From Siderastrea siderea (Eukaryota; Cnidaria; Anthozoa; Scleractinia; Rhizangiidae), in the NCBI GenBank assembly GCA_964030785.1, contig OZ034978.1, forward strand, positions 6,948,501 to 7,012,500: a stretch of DNA of 64,000 nt. The letters are read 5' to 3'. Each line of letters starts with the position of its first letter. Position 1 is the stretch's first letter. The notes beneath the pieces are model-generated. The model saw only the letters and a program-made list of their open reading frames with translations, was not told the origin of the DNA and searched no databases. The translations under genes were made by a program, and so were the position numbers. Positions 24,101 to 34,893 of this stretch are shown here, one piece after another.

Positions 24101-27100
24101 AGCCTGTTTGCAGGGCAATGAAATCAAACTACAAATTAGGAAAATAAACCAGGTCTGATATTTACATAAAAAAGCCAAGTCATTTACCCTTTGCAAATAT
24201 GGCCACTGAGAAAAAACTCTATTATCAGCATTCAAATTGGCCTGACTAATCACATCAAAATGTAAACGTTCTATAGCATGATAAACTTGAGACAGTATAG
24301 CTAATATAAATGCATATAAAAGGATTCTTATCACAGCCATTTTTGCCAAGGGTCTATGTGCACAGGAGTTTTTTATTCAGGTAAAATAATTTTGGAATTG
24401 AAAAGTGCTTGGTTTTTGAAAAGTAAAAGGAAGAAAGACAGCCAGACAACCTGTAGAAAAACCATAAGAGCATGATACATTTTCCATATACTTTTAATTC
24501 ACATATGATTACAAGTGTAGAATTTGTTTATCCAAGACAAAATCAATGTTGAACACACTTAGGGACAAAAGCATGTAAAGACTGCCACTTTCAAGTAAAG
24601 TACAACTGATGGATCAATGTTGAACACATGTAGGGACAAAACTATGTTAAGGCTGCCACTTGTGAGTAAAGTAAAACTGAAGGGGTGCATGGAACAAGGC
24701 CCTTAGTGACTCCTACATGTAATCTAATGCCAAATTCTCTCATTGATTTACAAACATACAAAAGGAAAATTGGAAGGAGAATTTAGCAGCTCAGCAGAAG
24801 TCACTTGGGGCTAATTTATTCCAGGCACCCCTACAACTGACGGAAAAAGCTGTCATCACCTGGTTATTCAGCCTCTGTCTCACACTTTCAAGAGCTTCAA
24901 GTACTGAAAATATGTCAAAAGCCTGAATAACAGATATTCTGGACAATATGCTGCACACTTCCTGTGAATGAAAGCAACAGCGATTACACTGTGTGAATTG
25001 GTTTTCACATTATTTTAATTACAAAACCCAAAAGACATATTTGTGCACAGCCAAGACAACCTAAAACTACTATGCTATGATTTGTTAAAAATCACTTCTC
25101 TCATTGAAATTATACTGCTACATGTATTTTAACTTCACAATACTGCTATCTAGTGTACCATAGACACTCACCCTTAACCCTTGCACTCCCCAGCAGAGTC
25201 AGTTATGGAGACACTTAAAGTGCTTCTAACTTTTGAGTCTGTGGATGAAATCCTGTGGTGTAACCATTCAAATGAAAGCCACTGAGCAGTAATTTCACAT
25301 GGTGCTATTTGTATGAAAGTATTTTGACAACAAGAAATTTGGGATTTAATTGCCTTGAATGGTCTTGAATTCTCATTTTGGGTACTCTCTTGGGAGTTAA
25401 AAAGGGTTAAATGGGGCTTTCAAATACTAATGTGCAATATCAAGTTTGCAGCAAGTGTCACTGGATAGAGACATTCAGGATGGGAGTTGATTGAACTTGA
25501 AAAGCTTGGGCCAACATTTCCAGGTTCTGCTCTTTATGGTGTGGAAATTTTTAACTTATTTTGACTTTGCTCCATCCTTGCTAATTCACCTTATATCTCA
25601 TGATGTTTACTTAAAGGGTGTGTCTATAAAGTGGAGGCATTCTTGAAAGAAAAAAATAGTTTGTTAGATGAATCCCTGTTAACCCTTAATTAAGCCCCAA
25701 CAGTGACAAGCATCTTATTTCCCCTTACAATATAACTATACTTGATCAAAAGAGCCGGTCATGAGAGTAAAAGAAACAATCACCAAAAGAGAAATGACTT
25801 GATTTTTTAGGCAAATTCTCCCAACTGGTGCCATACGAAATACATGGACAACAGTGAGGAGAATAATTTACACATCATGATATTGGGGCTTAAAGGGTTA
25901 ATAAATCTAACCACCCTGTAAATGTGACCACATTTTTATGGCCCATTTGTATGGTCTGTAATTGGCCATGTTAACAGGTTTCTACTGTACGATGTGAACT
26001 GAACTTCTCAAACTCATTAATAATTCATGAAGAGAAAACAAAGGAAATCACTACTGTGACGGTGGTTTGGATACCGGATCTTAATTAGCAATAAAATTTT
26101 GCAAACTTTTGCTTTGAATTTCTCCAAGAATTATGAATGGTTTGAGAAGCCATATCAAAAACTCGAAAGAGTGTTTCAACAGGTATCCAAACACCTCAAA
26201 GTCGGGCAAAAGAACTAGGCTGCACCTCGTTTTTTCAACCCACTTCTCAGGGTTTGCATATCCTGATGAAACACTCTTTCTCGTGTTTGATATTATTACA
26301 TCAAACACAGTATGTACCTGATCATCCAGAGAACTGTTCCATGCTTGTAACATCTCTTTAATTCTCACTCCACTCAATGAACCTCCTGTGTCAACATAGA
26401 CAACATGTTTCTTTGTTTCCACGGCAGTAAAAAGGGCGATGCTCATACAAATCTGACAAAGCATTGAATAAGAGATTAAGTTAATTAAAAACAGTTTTAT
26501 GTCTGCTAATATGCATGAACATGTGTCCCACCCAGATTAGGTGATTAGGTCATCAGGTGAGAAACCCTAAATGTACCGGCATTGTCTACATGGGTAAAAT
26601 AATCAGATATTGCTCCCATGGAGTGTTTAAGAAACCTGCCTGCTGCCAGGGGAAATCCCGAGATGGACTTGCAATCCCACTCAGAAAGGGAAGTGTGGCA
26701 GGGGGGAGGTTGGGGGGGGCGGTCAGAAATGGGATAATTGATTTTTGTGAGTGTTTCTTTAGTTGCATTATACTAAAGAAACTGGATTAAGCTGCAGGAG
26801 TGTCATTGCCACTTGTGGCCCAACTATGACTTAAGGAGCTGTTACATGAGGCAATTTTTTCTGCAACCTGCAATGCAACAGTGTTGCGAGACAAGTTGCA
26901 GATGAAATTGCATGTGTAACACCTCTTTTCACAACATATCTCGCAACAAAAAGATTGCATTGCAAGTTGCAGGAAAAGTAGACTACGCTTCTACTTTTCG
27001 CAACATTCATTTTGATAGATAAGTTGCAGCGTGTAACATGTATTCTGTAACTTGCCTTGCAATGCTCGTCATGTGTTGCATTGTAAGTTGTAGGATAAAA

Positions 27101-30100
27101 TTGGCTCGTGTAACGACACGTTTAAATGTAACTACATGTTTTTGTAAAACCTCATCCTGCCAGTGACTATGCTATATGAACTGACTTAACTTTACTTCAC
27201 GTACAACATAATATTATAGCTTGGCAATGATGACCCACCTGAGATTTACCAGCACCTGCTGCTCCAACAACTTCAGTCAGTTCTCCTGTGTACAAACCTC
27301 CATCAAGCAATTCATCCAAGCTAAAAAAAACAACACACCCAATAATCAACTACTATCAACTACAGATCAGGGCACGTCTCCAACTTTTCTGGAAAATTAG
27401 GCAATAAATGTATTATACTACACGAATCTCCAGGATTTTCCTGAAATCTCCAGGAGTGCATTTCTCGAAAGCCCCCCAAATTCTTGGGCAGAATAATTCA
27501 CACAGTATCTTGTCAATAAAGAGGTTTCTTAGCATTAAACTTTGTGAGAAGTTATTATAATAAACATTTCTTATCTTTAGTTAAATAAATTTTAAAGTCA
27601 CTGCATGAGCTTTGAGGAATGAATGGTTTGTGTTTTCACAAATGGCTTTTTGGGGCCAAAATGTTTTAGGGCCTTTTGAGAAATGCGCACCAGGTCACAT
27701 TCCCATCACAGGGTACCCAAACAGTCACAGGTCAACTCTAGTTTACATGGCATGCAGTATCTGCAAGCACTGCCAGTACCAAAGAATCTTGGATCTGGTG
27801 CTAGTCTATACTGCATGACAAGGTTAACTTGAGTACGACTTATTTAACATGTTGCCCCTATAACTGCCAGTGTTGCATGAACTATACCATGATGAACTAC
27901 CATAGGCAACCATTTGTAGAATGTGTCAGAAAGGCAATGTGCCAGAGAAATCAACAGGCCTGGGGAGAGGGAGGTACTCGTTGTAGTTTCATACAGGGTC
28001 CACCCCAAGACTTAAATTCCTACCGTTTAGTACACTAAGTTTTTATCAAAATATACCAAGAATAAAAATCGCACTCCTTTTATACCCCCAAAATAAGTCA
28101 AAAACAGTAGATCATCATGGAAATTTAGTCACTCAAAAGCTCTAAACAAAAGGAGATTTTTGGGTAGTGATTTATGCCTCAATTTTGCTTTTTTGGGGTA
28201 CTTTACTGTAGACTAAGATGCCATCTCTTTCAAGAGTTTCACTGACTTTTTAACATGCTAAGACAGTAAATTTCCCTTACCCTTTCATATACTGCAAGCA
28301 CAAAAAGGCACCCCTTTTGGGTCGAGCCTCCCCTTGGGGCCTGCTATAGGAAGAACCCCACCTGGGTCAACAGGGCAGCAGAAAGCAGGACTGAAACCAG
28401 TGACCTACATGTGCAGTGTACACATCTAAATTCCATTTTCAAACCACTATGACCATGGCCACTCTTAGACAAAAGTGTAGTATTCAAAGTATAATAAACT
28501 TCATTTTCTTGAATTTAATTATGTATCTAAGTATGGTGCCTTATTATGGTACTAATGTCTGAAATACATGCAACACACAAGGCTCAAATGTACATGTACT
28601 TACTTGTCACAACCTGTTAAAAAAGAGAAGTAAAAAAATAGGAGTTAGTACAAAATGATTAAAAATATATAAGAGCCACCACCACAATATCGCCATAAAA
28701 TAAATAACCTGAATCACGCATCACGGAAAAGGGCACAGAAGACCCTTAACCCATTAAGCCCCAACATCCGCATACAAATTCTCCAGACTGATCTCCTTAC
28801 ATTTCCTTAACTGAAGTATTAGTTGAGAGAATCAAAGCAATTTCCCTTTGGTGATCATTTTATTAATTCTCAGAACCTTTTCTCTTGTTTATGTATTGAT
28901 ATTGTTACGAAAAAATTGAGGTTGGTCACTCTTGGGACTTAAAGGGTTCAGTAAAATCAGAGGTGCTAATATAGCCAGATTGGCTGACTTATCAGATGTT
29001 ACTTTTCCAGGGATGGCTATGTATAGGCTAGGATGTGAATGAACATCTTTTACTCCTCAGACCACAGGCAGATAACCATCAGAAGCTACAAAAGATATTT
29101 GTTCTCAATCGGCACAACGGTCAAAACCAAAGGGTTCGTTACACAAAGCAATAGATTTTACCTTTTTATTTTACGTTACGCAGAATGAACCACGAGGTCT
29201 CACAAAGCAACATGTCTTCCTTCGTGTCACACATGCCAAAATGCACCCGCGATACAACTAAGCGGTAAATTCGTCAAAATCACCAGGGCAACGAGTTAGT
29301 CATTAATCATTAAATGGCTAAATTGTTACAATTTTTTTATTCTTAACCATATTCATCCCTGTAAACTTGACTTATCTTGCTGAAAAACCAAATGTAACTT
29401 GAATTACACATTCTTGTTTAAGTGGCACATAGTAACCACCTGTTGACAACCATATATCTTTACCAGCACAATTCCAAAGAATTAGGTATTCACACTGTCA
29501 GTCGTGACTATACTGTTCTTTCAACAGTACATGTAGTAGAAATTAGCTATGCCATTCATGTTAATGGCAGTATAGTTTACATTGTTTACAGACTTGGATA
29601 TCTTCTACCTGTACATGTAGTTCTAGAACCCTCCTCTTCTTATGAATAGTTTGAACTCTTTAAGCCCTCACAGTGACGAAAATGAAATTTCTCTTTACAT
29701 TATCACTACTTGTTCAAACATTCAAGTGACGAGAATAAAGAAAGTGACCACCAAGGATAAGTTAGATGTCTCGATATTTAGACAAATTCTCCTCACTACA
29801 GGTCGGTTGTAGTTCCATAAGATATGTATGGAGAACAGTAAGGAGAATATGCATTTTTATATCAGGGCTTGAAGGGTTAATCTGTCCAATGAACCCAAAA
29901 CCAGTGAACCAGAGAGATGGTAAACGAGAAGCTGTCATGATGATGAAGGGATTAAACATCCTTTTTACACATATACATGTATGTATTACCAGTACGTACC
30001 TGAGGAGAGGATGCAAAGTCTACTGATCATTTCTTCATAAAAATCACTCCCATTCATGGTGAATGCTGCCATCTGTGCTATGACAGTCTTTTGAAGGGAA

Positions 30101-31137
30101 GACAAATCCTAACAAAATAAACAAGAAGAATTATAAATATAGTATGAAAGCACAGTTTTAATTTCATTGATGAATATGAAGGCATTTATGATTTAAATTT
30201 TACTTTGGTTTGAAAATTTTCAAACTAGGTTAATTTTTTCTTTGTCTCAGATTCATTACTATAGCCTCAGTGCAACAAAAGAAAATAAAAATCAAAGTGC
30301 TTTGAAAATGTTCAATCCAAAAACAAATCTAAATGACAAAATAGGGAACAATTCTAAAACCCTTAAAGGGCATGGTGAATAACATTCCAAGAGACTCCCA
30401 GTGTTTAGCAGCTGTAAATGTTATATGCATATTAAATGTCTGGGACAGGGTACTCCATATAGTGGGCTGTATGGATGGGGAGGCTCTGCCTGAAAGGGGT
30501 GCTTTTTTGTGCTGGCAGTATGCACTACTGGCTACATGGTACATAGTACGTTGAAGGGTAACTTTTCAAAATGCATCAGACCGTAATACAGCAGCTAAGT
30601 CTAAGTACTAACAATGTCTACACATTTTTGGCAGAAAACACAAAGCAAAAACATATGAAAGCTGGGAGCCTTTCAAGAGCTGATCTACTGTTTTTGGCTT
30701 GTTTTTGCAGTGTAAAAGAGATCATTATGCAATTTTTGTTCTAGGGAGGGGTATCATTCCGATAAAGAATAGCATATTTAAGGACGTTGCCTCCTACTAA
30801 TAGAGATGTATTTTTGCAAAGGTTATGACTATGGGGAAAACGTAGATCTTAGCAAGGGTTATTAGAATCCAAAGAGAAAAATGTGGGTAACCACGCATTT
30901 TTCACAGATAATTAAGCAACCATATTTTGAAAAAAGCGTTTAAATACAAAGAATGTATGGCAATTTCTTTCCAAATTTAAGCTTAATTATCTCTAAGAAA
31001 TGCGTGGTTACCCCCAATTTTCTTTTTGGATGATTTCTGATAGCCCTTGCTAAAATCTGCTTTTTCCACATAGTCATAAAGCGGGCAAAAAATAGCGTTG
31101 TATTAGGGGGCATATTCCTTAAGAAACCCAAATGTCC

Positions 31138-31168
<31 letters not shown>

Positions 31169-33975
31169 AAGGAGGCACCATCCTTAGGGGTAAGGGTTTG
31201 AACCTCAGGGCGGAGCCTCCCTGAAGGCAAATAAGAAAATTGGTATTCCCCCTCCCCTGCCACACTTTAAGTCCATCTTTTAACGGTTCAGGTTAACAAT
31301 TAACCCTGTTCATTTATTTATATATTTTCCATTTCATCCGCAATAACCATTTCAAGGGTTGCAGTATACGTGTACAAACTTAACTTTTACCCAGTTGAAA
31401 TAAATTAATGAGAGCATACCTTTACAGGGATTGCAACCTTCCGAGCTAGTCTCTCAACATCACAGGCAATAAAATCAGCAACTGAAAAGTTATGGATGCA
31501 CAGGGTTTAAATATGTTTGGGACAGAACAACTTTGTGACACAAACGTGTTGCAAAAACCTGGACTGGTTTAGATCATAACCCACTCAGAGCTAATTCTTT
31601 AAGGACGGTATCTCCTTTTGTTACTGCACGTACGTTCTGTGCATCTCAAGTCTGGTCCGAGATATATATTCCCCTACTAATACAAAGGTATGTTTAAGAC
31701 TGTGAAAAAAGTAGGTCTTAGCAAGGGCTTTCAGAATCCAAAAAGAAAATTGGGGGTAACAGTGCATTTTTCAGAGAAAATTGACCTTAAATTTGGAAAG
31801 AAATTGCCATACATTCTTTGTATTTTATAGCTTTTTTAAAATTATGGTTGCTTAGCTATCTCTGAAAAATGCGTGGTTACCCACATAATTTTTACTTTTT
31901 AGATTTGAATAGCCCTTGCTGAGATCTGCTTTTTCCCCATAGTTGCAGCCTTTGCAAAAATACCTTTATATTAGGAGGCACCATCCTAAATACTTAAGGA
32001 TGGTGCCTCCTTTTGTAACTGCACATACATTCTGCACAGCTTGGGATATTCAAGTTTCTAAAGGAATTTCAGTTTCCCAATAATACAACAATATTTTTAC
32101 GCAGTTTATGACTATGTGGAAAAAGTAGATCTTAGCAAGGGCTATCAGAATCTAAAAAGAAAATTGGGGGTAACCACGCATTTTTCAGAGATAATTACGA
32201 GCGATGACGTCAGCCAGCATTTAGGTTTCGGTCGATGGAATTTTTTCATCGGTGTCACAAATGGGCATGTTTTTTTAACTTTCCCGTTTCCCATGCCCTT
32301 GGCATGAGGCTCAAGGGACGTCCCGGAAAAAATTGTGTGATTTTATTGGCTGTAACACTTCAAATCACGTGCAAGTCAGAAGTACAGAGTTGTTGTTATA
32401 CGTTTTTGTCGGCACGTGTGCCATGTAAACATAGCATTGACTGTGATAAAAACGTAATGCAAGAATACTCAACGCATCAGTGAAGTGCAGCCTTAAGTTA
32501 TAGAGTATTTTCCCGTTTCAAGCGATTTCTTAGACCCAGTAGAACCTGAGATAAATAAATATCTCAGGGACCTGCTCAATTCATGGCGCCGCATAATTAG
32601 TGGAAGGTGATGAAAAACATAATTGTCGGCAGGCATGTAAACAAAACATTGACAGCGATAAAAATAATACAAGAATACTCGACGCATCAGTGAAATATTC
32701 ACAGCAAACACTGTCTTGATTAAGGAAGTATTTTCCCGTTTCAAGCGATTTCTTAGACCCAGTGGATCCTGAGATATTGTTGTTTTGAGAAAATTGCGAA
32801 CCAAATTTTACAAGTCATTTATTAAATTCTCAGTGAACATTGAAAACAATAGGTGTGAAATTTACTAATTGGACGCTAAAAAAGTATTTTGTTAACAGAC
32901 ACAATGGATAAAGTTTTCTTTGATCCTAAACACTGATTATAAAAAGGTAACTGACTCAATAAGTATTAATTACAAGCATCGATCATTTACGAGGGATAAG
33001 TGTATCCACGAGTCATGATCAGTGATGACGGAGTTACGAGTTAAATTTTAAATAATGCCTGGTTTGAAACACCCACGTCAAAGTTTCACATTTGAGTTCT
33101 CAAACTTTTTAGTACGATTTTCTTTTGTTTTTGGGTTATCCACCAGTGCGGGTAATCTGCTGATTCTTTTTTCCCCTTTTGGCTAAACTCAACCGGTGCA
33201 GGTAATCTGCTGTGCGGGTAAACGGCTGGAAATTACGATAATCATTAAAAACCTTTTCTAATAAACATGATGTTAACATTACGTTCAAAATCTTTTTTTT
33301 TGTCGCCACTCAAAGATAATTGAATTTCTTCACGCTCACTTCATTCTAACCATGTCTTCTTCTAGTTCAGTTCTGGCCCCTTTTCCTCTGTCACGCAATG
33401 CCAGTGTGCGTAGAGAGGGGCCAGAACTGGATTAGTCTTCTTCTTGTTTATATCCTATTACACTCTAAATACTGAACATCTCCGTTTATCTTTCACATAT
33501 CGTACCAACCCATGTACTCAACAAATGTCCAACTCTGTTCAAAATAGTCCTTACATACACCAGCACATCCCGCGTAAACGCCTTCAGGCGTCTTCTTGTT
33601 GAGCTTAAATATGGAATTATGGTTGCTTAATTATCTCTGAAAAAATGCATGGTTACCCACATTTTACTTTTTAGATTCCAATAGCCCTTGCTAAGATGTG
33701 CTTTTTTTCCCCATAGTCGTATCCTTTGCAAAAATACCTCTGTATTAGGAGGCACCGTCCTAAATACTTAATAAAAGCTTTTAAGTGATTCAGTGTCCAC
33801 CTATTTTAAATTCATGGAATCATTTTCATGAATTACAGAAAGAGGACAAAAAGGCCCCTTATGACTTGTTATATCCAATAAACTTCTACTTACTTGTTTT
33901 GATACCATTTTCTTGAAGAGCATCAAGTTGATTTGGTTTGATAAAACCAGAGGACAGTGAAAGAAGTCGATGCAT
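18142..33975 (-). CDS. RAD51D: RAD51D, RAD51 paralogue of homologous recombination
   Basis: Exons in order: 33975-33894, 31481-31420, 30108-30000, 28613-28604, 27320-27239, 26452-26318, 24961-24860, 22567-22468, 20012-19942, 18318-18142; sum 930 nt, 310 codons, all GT-AG, phases consistent. RAD51D acts in the BCDX2 complex with RAD51B, RAD51C and XRCC2 to support RAD51 filaments in the nucleus. Visible: N-terminal helical domain ([11 protein letters not shown]...), linker [11 protein letters not shown], Walker A GAAGAGKS (107-114), VVYVDTGG strand, [11 protein letters not shown], Walker B RMIIVDS (about 206-212), conserved [10 protein letters not shown], then ITNNVV and the C-terminal [15 protein letters not shown] block ending KSSRQ, close to human KPALGRSWSFVPSTR...KSSRQ. 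Start ATG 33975 matches the family N-terminus. A 3' exon encoding the last 10-20 residues is missing from this model; see 17054-17101. Exon 4 is only 10 nt. Confidence 0.93.
18485..18722. repeat. Dispersed repeat, copy 1 of a direct pair
   Basis: About 235 bp match 21,245-21,472 in the same orientation (shared landmarks GCACATCATCGAGGC, GTTGTCAACACA, GAGATGTTACTGTT, TGATAAACCGCT). Moderate divergence and small indels. No ORF. Confidence 0.8.
19235..19319. mobile_element. 85-bp foldback MITE, TAGCCT termini
   Basis: Inverted arms TAGCCTCCAACGCAGAC and GTCTGCGTTGGAGGCTA (17 bp perfect) bound the element. The TAGCCT ends resemble the elements at 10487 and 54036, but no 9-bp duplication is readable at the flanks. 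Confidence 0.7.
19413..19856. mobile_element. 444-bp MITE in RAD51D intron 9
   Basis: 16-bp terminal inverted repeats with one mismatch (AAGGGGTGGCGAATGG at left; complement CCATTCGCCACCTCTT at right). Internal sequence is rich in TCTCG/CTCGC motifs. Open frames inside are short and without family motifs. It ends about 85 nt from RAD51D exon 9. Confidence 0.7.
20803..21106. mobile_element. 304-bp MITE with CACTG termini
   Basis: Inverted ends CACTGTAAATTCAGAAG and CTTCTGAATTTACAGTG continue imperfectly to about 38 bp (CAGCCCCAAAATG against CATTTTGGGGG). TT flanks both sides. CACTG termini with 2-3 bp duplication suggest CACTA/EnSpm-type mobilisation (inference). Internal GGCCC/GGGGCT motifs are also inverted. 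Confidence 0.75.
21245..21472. repeat. Dispersed repeat, copy 2 of a direct pair
   Basis: Second copy of the element at 18,485, about 2.7 kb downstream in the same orientation, in the neighbouring RAD51D intron 8. Copies differ by scattered substitutions. Confidence 0.8.
21623..21641. repeat. C-run/G-run palindrome
   Basis: An uninterrupted C tract passes directly into a G tract, making a self-complementary homopolymer. A similar C9G7 block is at 23606-23622. Lengths may be affected by sequencing error. Confidence 0.8.
22209..22390. mobile_element. High-copy TTAACCCTTTAAGCC MITE, copy 1 (right end lost)
   Basis: Left end TTAACCCTTTAAGCC, then CATGAGAATTGAGGAA, CTTGATGTTTAAACTAGTTC blocks shared with the other copies. 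It degenerates after about 22,390 without a right terminus. Confidence 0.75.
22628..22845. mobile_element. High-copy TTAACCCTTTAAGCC MITE, copy 2
   Basis: Inverted relative to copy 1: the internal order is ATATTCTCC, AGTTGGGAGAATTTG, TATTCTCACGACCTG, ending GGGGCTTTAAGGATTAA. It starts about 60 nt from RAD51D exon 8. Confidence 0.8.
23426..23668. repeat. About 240-bp repeat, one arm of an inverted pair 25 kb apart
   Basis: Nearly identical, in reverse complement, to 48,347-48,591. Landmarks: CCCCGCCGTCAGGACGGGG (itself a hairpin), TCTAGTAATACCCA, a T run, CTCCGGTTTTCGCTCGGCC, and a C/G palindrome. Peptides read through it ([10 protein letters not shown]...) recur only because the DNA is repeated; no gene is claimed. 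Confidence 0.88.
24541..24682. repeat. Tandem duplication of a 71-bp unit
   Basis: Two adjacent copies beginning ATCAATGTTGAACACA (24541 and 24612), each ending near AGTAAAACTGA, differ at about ten positions. It lies in RAD51D intron 7, near exon 7. Confidence 0.85.
25182..25411. mobile_element. MITE carrying one monomer of the 106-bp repeat, copy A
   Basis: Ends TTAACCCTTGCACTCCC and GGGAGTTAAAAAGGGTTAA are imperfect inverted repeats. Inside is one GTCTGTGGATGAAATCCT...ATTCAAATGAAAGC unit, the same unit that forms the array at 17,299. Copy B is at 51,014. Confidence 0.75.
25678..25901. mobile_element. High-copy TTAACCCTTTAAGCC MITE, copy 3 (best preserved)
   Basis: Both termini are present: GTTAACCCTTAATTAAGCC at left and GGGGCTTAAAGGGTTAA at right. 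The 224-bp body has ATGAGAGTAAAAGAAACA, GGCAAATTCTCCCAACTGG and GTGAGGAGAAT blocks. TTAA flanks could be the target site, as for piggyBac-like elements (inference). Confidence 0.82.
26060..26310. repeat. Foldback cluster abutting RAD51D exon 6
   Basis: Nested inverted segments: GGTGGTTTGGATACC against GGTATCCAAACACC, GAGTGTTTC against GAAACACTC, and a palindrome GTGTTTGATATTATTACATCAAACAC that ends 8 nt before the exon 6 donor. Probably a non-autonomous element; boundaries uncertain. Confidence 0.55.
26841..27114. mobile_element. 274-bp MITE with GTTACAYGAG termini
   Basis: Terminal inverted repeats GTTACATGAGGCAATTTT and AAAATTGGCTCGTGTAAC match at 16 of 18. The body is built from GCAACTTG/CAAGTTGC and TGCAATGCAACA motifs in both orientations. 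A related element is at 53,933-54,344. Confidence 0.75.
28604..28613 (-). CDS. RAD51D: 10-nt micro-exon of RAD51D (exon 4)
   Basis: Minus-strand GTTGTGACAA is bounded by a good acceptor (TTTTTTAACAG) and donor (GTAAGT). It is needed to join exon 3 (phase 1) to exon 5 (which must begin in phase 2), giving [14 protein letters not shown], in line with human ILSTGIGSLDKLLDAG. Without it the frame breaks. Confidence 0.8.
28746..28949. mobile_element. High-copy TTAACCCTTTAAGCC MITE, copy 4
   Basis: Starts TTAACCCATTAAGCCCC and ends GGGACTTAAAGGGTT; same orientation as copy 2. It lies in RAD51D intron 3, about 130 nt from the micro-exon. Confidence 0.82.
29651..29880. mobile_element. High-copy TTAACCCTTTAAGCC MITE, copy 5
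   Basis: Left end AACTCTTTAAGCCC, right end GGGCTTGAAGGGTTAA. Its right half, GTATGGAGAACAGTAAGGAG to the end, is almost identical to copy 8 at 61,927, so these two are close relatives. Confidence 0.82.
30779..31185. mobile_element. About 407-bp MITE family M31, copy A
   Basis: Ends TTAAGGACGTTGCCTCC and GGAGGCACCATCCTTA. The two halves are long inverted copies of each other (GTAACCACGCATTTTTC... against GAAATGCGTGGTTAC), so the whole folds back. The right end carries GCGCAGTAACAAAAGGAGG. In RAD51D intron 2. Confidence 0.85.
31598..31990. mobile_element. MITE family M31, copy B (opposite orientation)
   Basis: Begins TTTAAGGACGGTATCTCCTTTTGTTACTGC, i.e. the end carrying AACAAAAGGAG in copy A, and ends TTAGGAGGCACCATCCTAAA. 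It abuts copy C with about 4 nt between. Confidence 0.85.
32415..32775. repeat. Direct duplication with 218-bp period
   Basis: Blocks ATGTAAACATAGCATTGACT...CGCATCAGTGAA...CCCGTTTCAAGCGATTTCTTAGACCCAGT occur at 32,415-32,535 and again at 32,634-32,762, separated by less similar sequence. Non-coding. Confidence 0.8.
33363..33434. mobile_element. 72-bp Mutator-like foldback MITE with 9-bp TSD
   Basis: Inverted ends TAGTTCAGTTCTGGCCCC and its near-complement GGGGCCAGAACTGGATTA (two mismatches in 18). The 9-bp repeat GTCTTCTTC flanks exactly (33354-33362 and 33435-33443). Too small to encode anything. Confidence 0.82.
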
Positions 33976-34893
33976 GCTATGAACTCATATTGTCCCTTGG
34001 TGTTTTGTCAACGTGACAGCCAAAAAACGTGTGGACTTATTTAACAGAAGTCAACTTTGACATATAATCTTCGTTCATTATGGAAGTACCCAACCACCTT
34101 TCCATAAATTTCGAATAATTACGAGGAGAAAATGTACAACTTTGCCTTGTGAAGGAGCTCTGCAAAAACAACCAGGCGCCCACGAGAATAGACTGGAACC
34201 AAGACTCCAATGACGCCAACCTTTTATATATTATAATTTCCTCCCATTTTGCACGCGACTACCCCCGTGGCGCAATGGACTAGCGCATTGGACTTCTAAT
34301 TCAAAGGTTGTGGGTTCGAGTCCCACCGGGGGTGCATTATTTTTAGAACTCTTTTTTCTTTTTCTTACTTGTACATCTGAAACTCTTTATTTCCATACAT
34401 TTTGGGTTGTTGGGTTTTTCTTGGATTTAAAGGTAACATTTCTTCCTGGCGAAGTCCAAAGGTTTTTTAACACCTTAGTCTACCCAGATCTCACTTTGTG
34501 GGGGGTTCAACCTACGGTAAACATATATCTTATGTACTCTTATGGAAGTTCTATGGTCATCAAAATTTACTGTAAATTAAATTCTAGTCACTATAGCTGA
34601 ATTTGCTGTCCCTAAAACTGAATTCCCAGTCAGTATAAGCTTTTCATTAAAGTCTATAAAACATAGCATACTGATGGCATTCGCACGCCTGTTGTAGCTG
34701 GTGGGAAACGAAGCAAGGATGGCTCGAGAGGAAAAATATTACGATGTATCTCGTAAGGTAGTTCTCTCTCTTTTCTCCCTCACAATAATTTGACTTGTAC
34801 CCATTGCATGTATCAGGCCCCATACTAAGCCATCCCTCACTAAAGGTTTTTAATGTTTTCCCATCATCCAATTCAAGCTGCGGTGGAAAGAAC
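33976..34893. promoter_or_regulatory. Divergent promoter interval between RAD51D and PDHX
   Basis: The two start codons are 918 bp apart on opposite strands, so both promoters must lie here or in unseen 5' exons. No TATA box stands out. A tRNA-Arg gene lies inside. The PDHX ATG context is AAGAACATGGCG, a good Kozak match. Shared regulation is an inference from geometry only. Confidence 0.5.
34261..34334 (+). tRNA. tRNA-Arg: tRNA-Arg (UCU anticodon)
   Basis: A full 74-nt cloverleaf: acceptor ACCCCCG/CGGGGGT, D-stem GCGC/GCGC, anticodon stem TTGGA/TTCAA with loop CTTCTAA (anticodon TCT, reads AGA), T-arm GTGGG/CCCAC with TTCGAGT loop, discriminator G. No intron. The A box TGGCGCAATGG and B box GGTTCGAGTCC are intact, and a T5 Pol III terminator follows at 34340-34344. 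The sequence from D-arm to T-arm is nearly identical to human tRNA-Arg-TCT exons. Confidence 0.96.

Larger units (their letters stand above)
31993..33776. mobile_element. MITE family M31, copy C, split by 1.4 kb
   Basis: The left half runs 31993-32196 (to TTTTTCAGAGATAATTA) and the right half resumes at about 33606 (GGAATTATGGTTGC) and ends GGAGGCACCGTCCTAAA at 33776. The DNA between contains a direct duplication (32,415-32,775) and a MULE-like MITE (33,363). The split shows later insertion or rearrangement inside copy C. Confidence 0.75.

Noticed and set aside
34795..34893. Upstream in-frame ATG at 34795 for PDHX
   Set aside because: The extra 33 residues are not presequence-like, while ATG 34894 has a better context and begins an Arg-rich mitochondrial leader.
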